5,817 bases of DNA from Bacteroidales bacterium (GTDB taxonomy: Bacteria; Bacteroidota; Bacteroidia; Bacteroidales; Lentimicrobiaceae), in assembly GCA_022837485.1 (NCBI GenBank), contig JALHHH010000100.1, positions 1 through 5,817 on the forward strand, in the 5' to 3' direction. This document shows, piece by piece, positions 5,817-5,817 of this stretch; the stretch's first letter is position 1, and each line of letters opens with the position of its first letter. A program made the translations under genes and the position numbers. Below the pieces are notes generated by a model, which was not told the origin of the DNA, ran no database searches, and worked only from the letters and a program-made list of their open reading frames with translations.

Positions 5817-5817
5817 C

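Overview
The window looks like an accessory surface-protein locus of a Bacteroidota bacterium. The support is protein architecture: two genes end in a type B sorting domain of the type IX secretion system (T9SS; gliding-motility-associated C-terminal family), and a third ends in what looks like a type A T9SS sorting domain. Signal peptides end in the Ala-Gln junction common in this phylum, and no purine-rich ribosome binding sites are evident. I cannot name a genus or species.

Layout, left to right. (1) Positions 2-625, plus strand: the 3' end of a large secreted protein (an Ig-like fragment, a linker domain and a type B sorting domain). (2) Positions 626-1176: a gene-poor stretch. It holds a roughly 136-bp MITE/REP-like inverted-repeat element (656-792), a run of ten G residues (978-987) and nothing I can defend as a gene. 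(3) Positions 1177-1593, plus: a small secreted protein of unknown function with four cysteines, closed by a strong intrinsic terminator (1601-1640). (4) Positions 1646-5119, plus: a complete 1157-residue multidomain surface protein. In order it has a signal peptide, an N-terminal propeller-like region, a PKD domain, an Ig-like domain, three SprB-like repeats, a cohesin-like domain, an Ig-like domain, a linker domain and a type B sorting domain. (5) Positions 5137-5166: a terminator hairpin with T-rich flanks on both sides, shared by two convergent genes. (6) Positions 5187-5816, minus: the 3' part of another secreted protein with a type A-like sorting domain.

The main structural signal is that the last 515 bp of the first gene and of the 1157-residue gene are paralogous copies aligned without any indel (111-625 against 4605-5119), both ending exactly at the stop codon. 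The linker is much better conserved than the sorting domain itself. The long gene is also compositionally mosaic, with an AT-rich N-terminal half and a GC-rich C-terminal half. Together these suggest a family of T9SS adhesins in which a shared export-and-anchor module is recombined with different N-terminal domains. I see no CRISPR array, tRNA, rRNA, transposase or recognisable defence system. The proteins probably act at or outside the outer membrane; what they bind cannot be read from the sequence.
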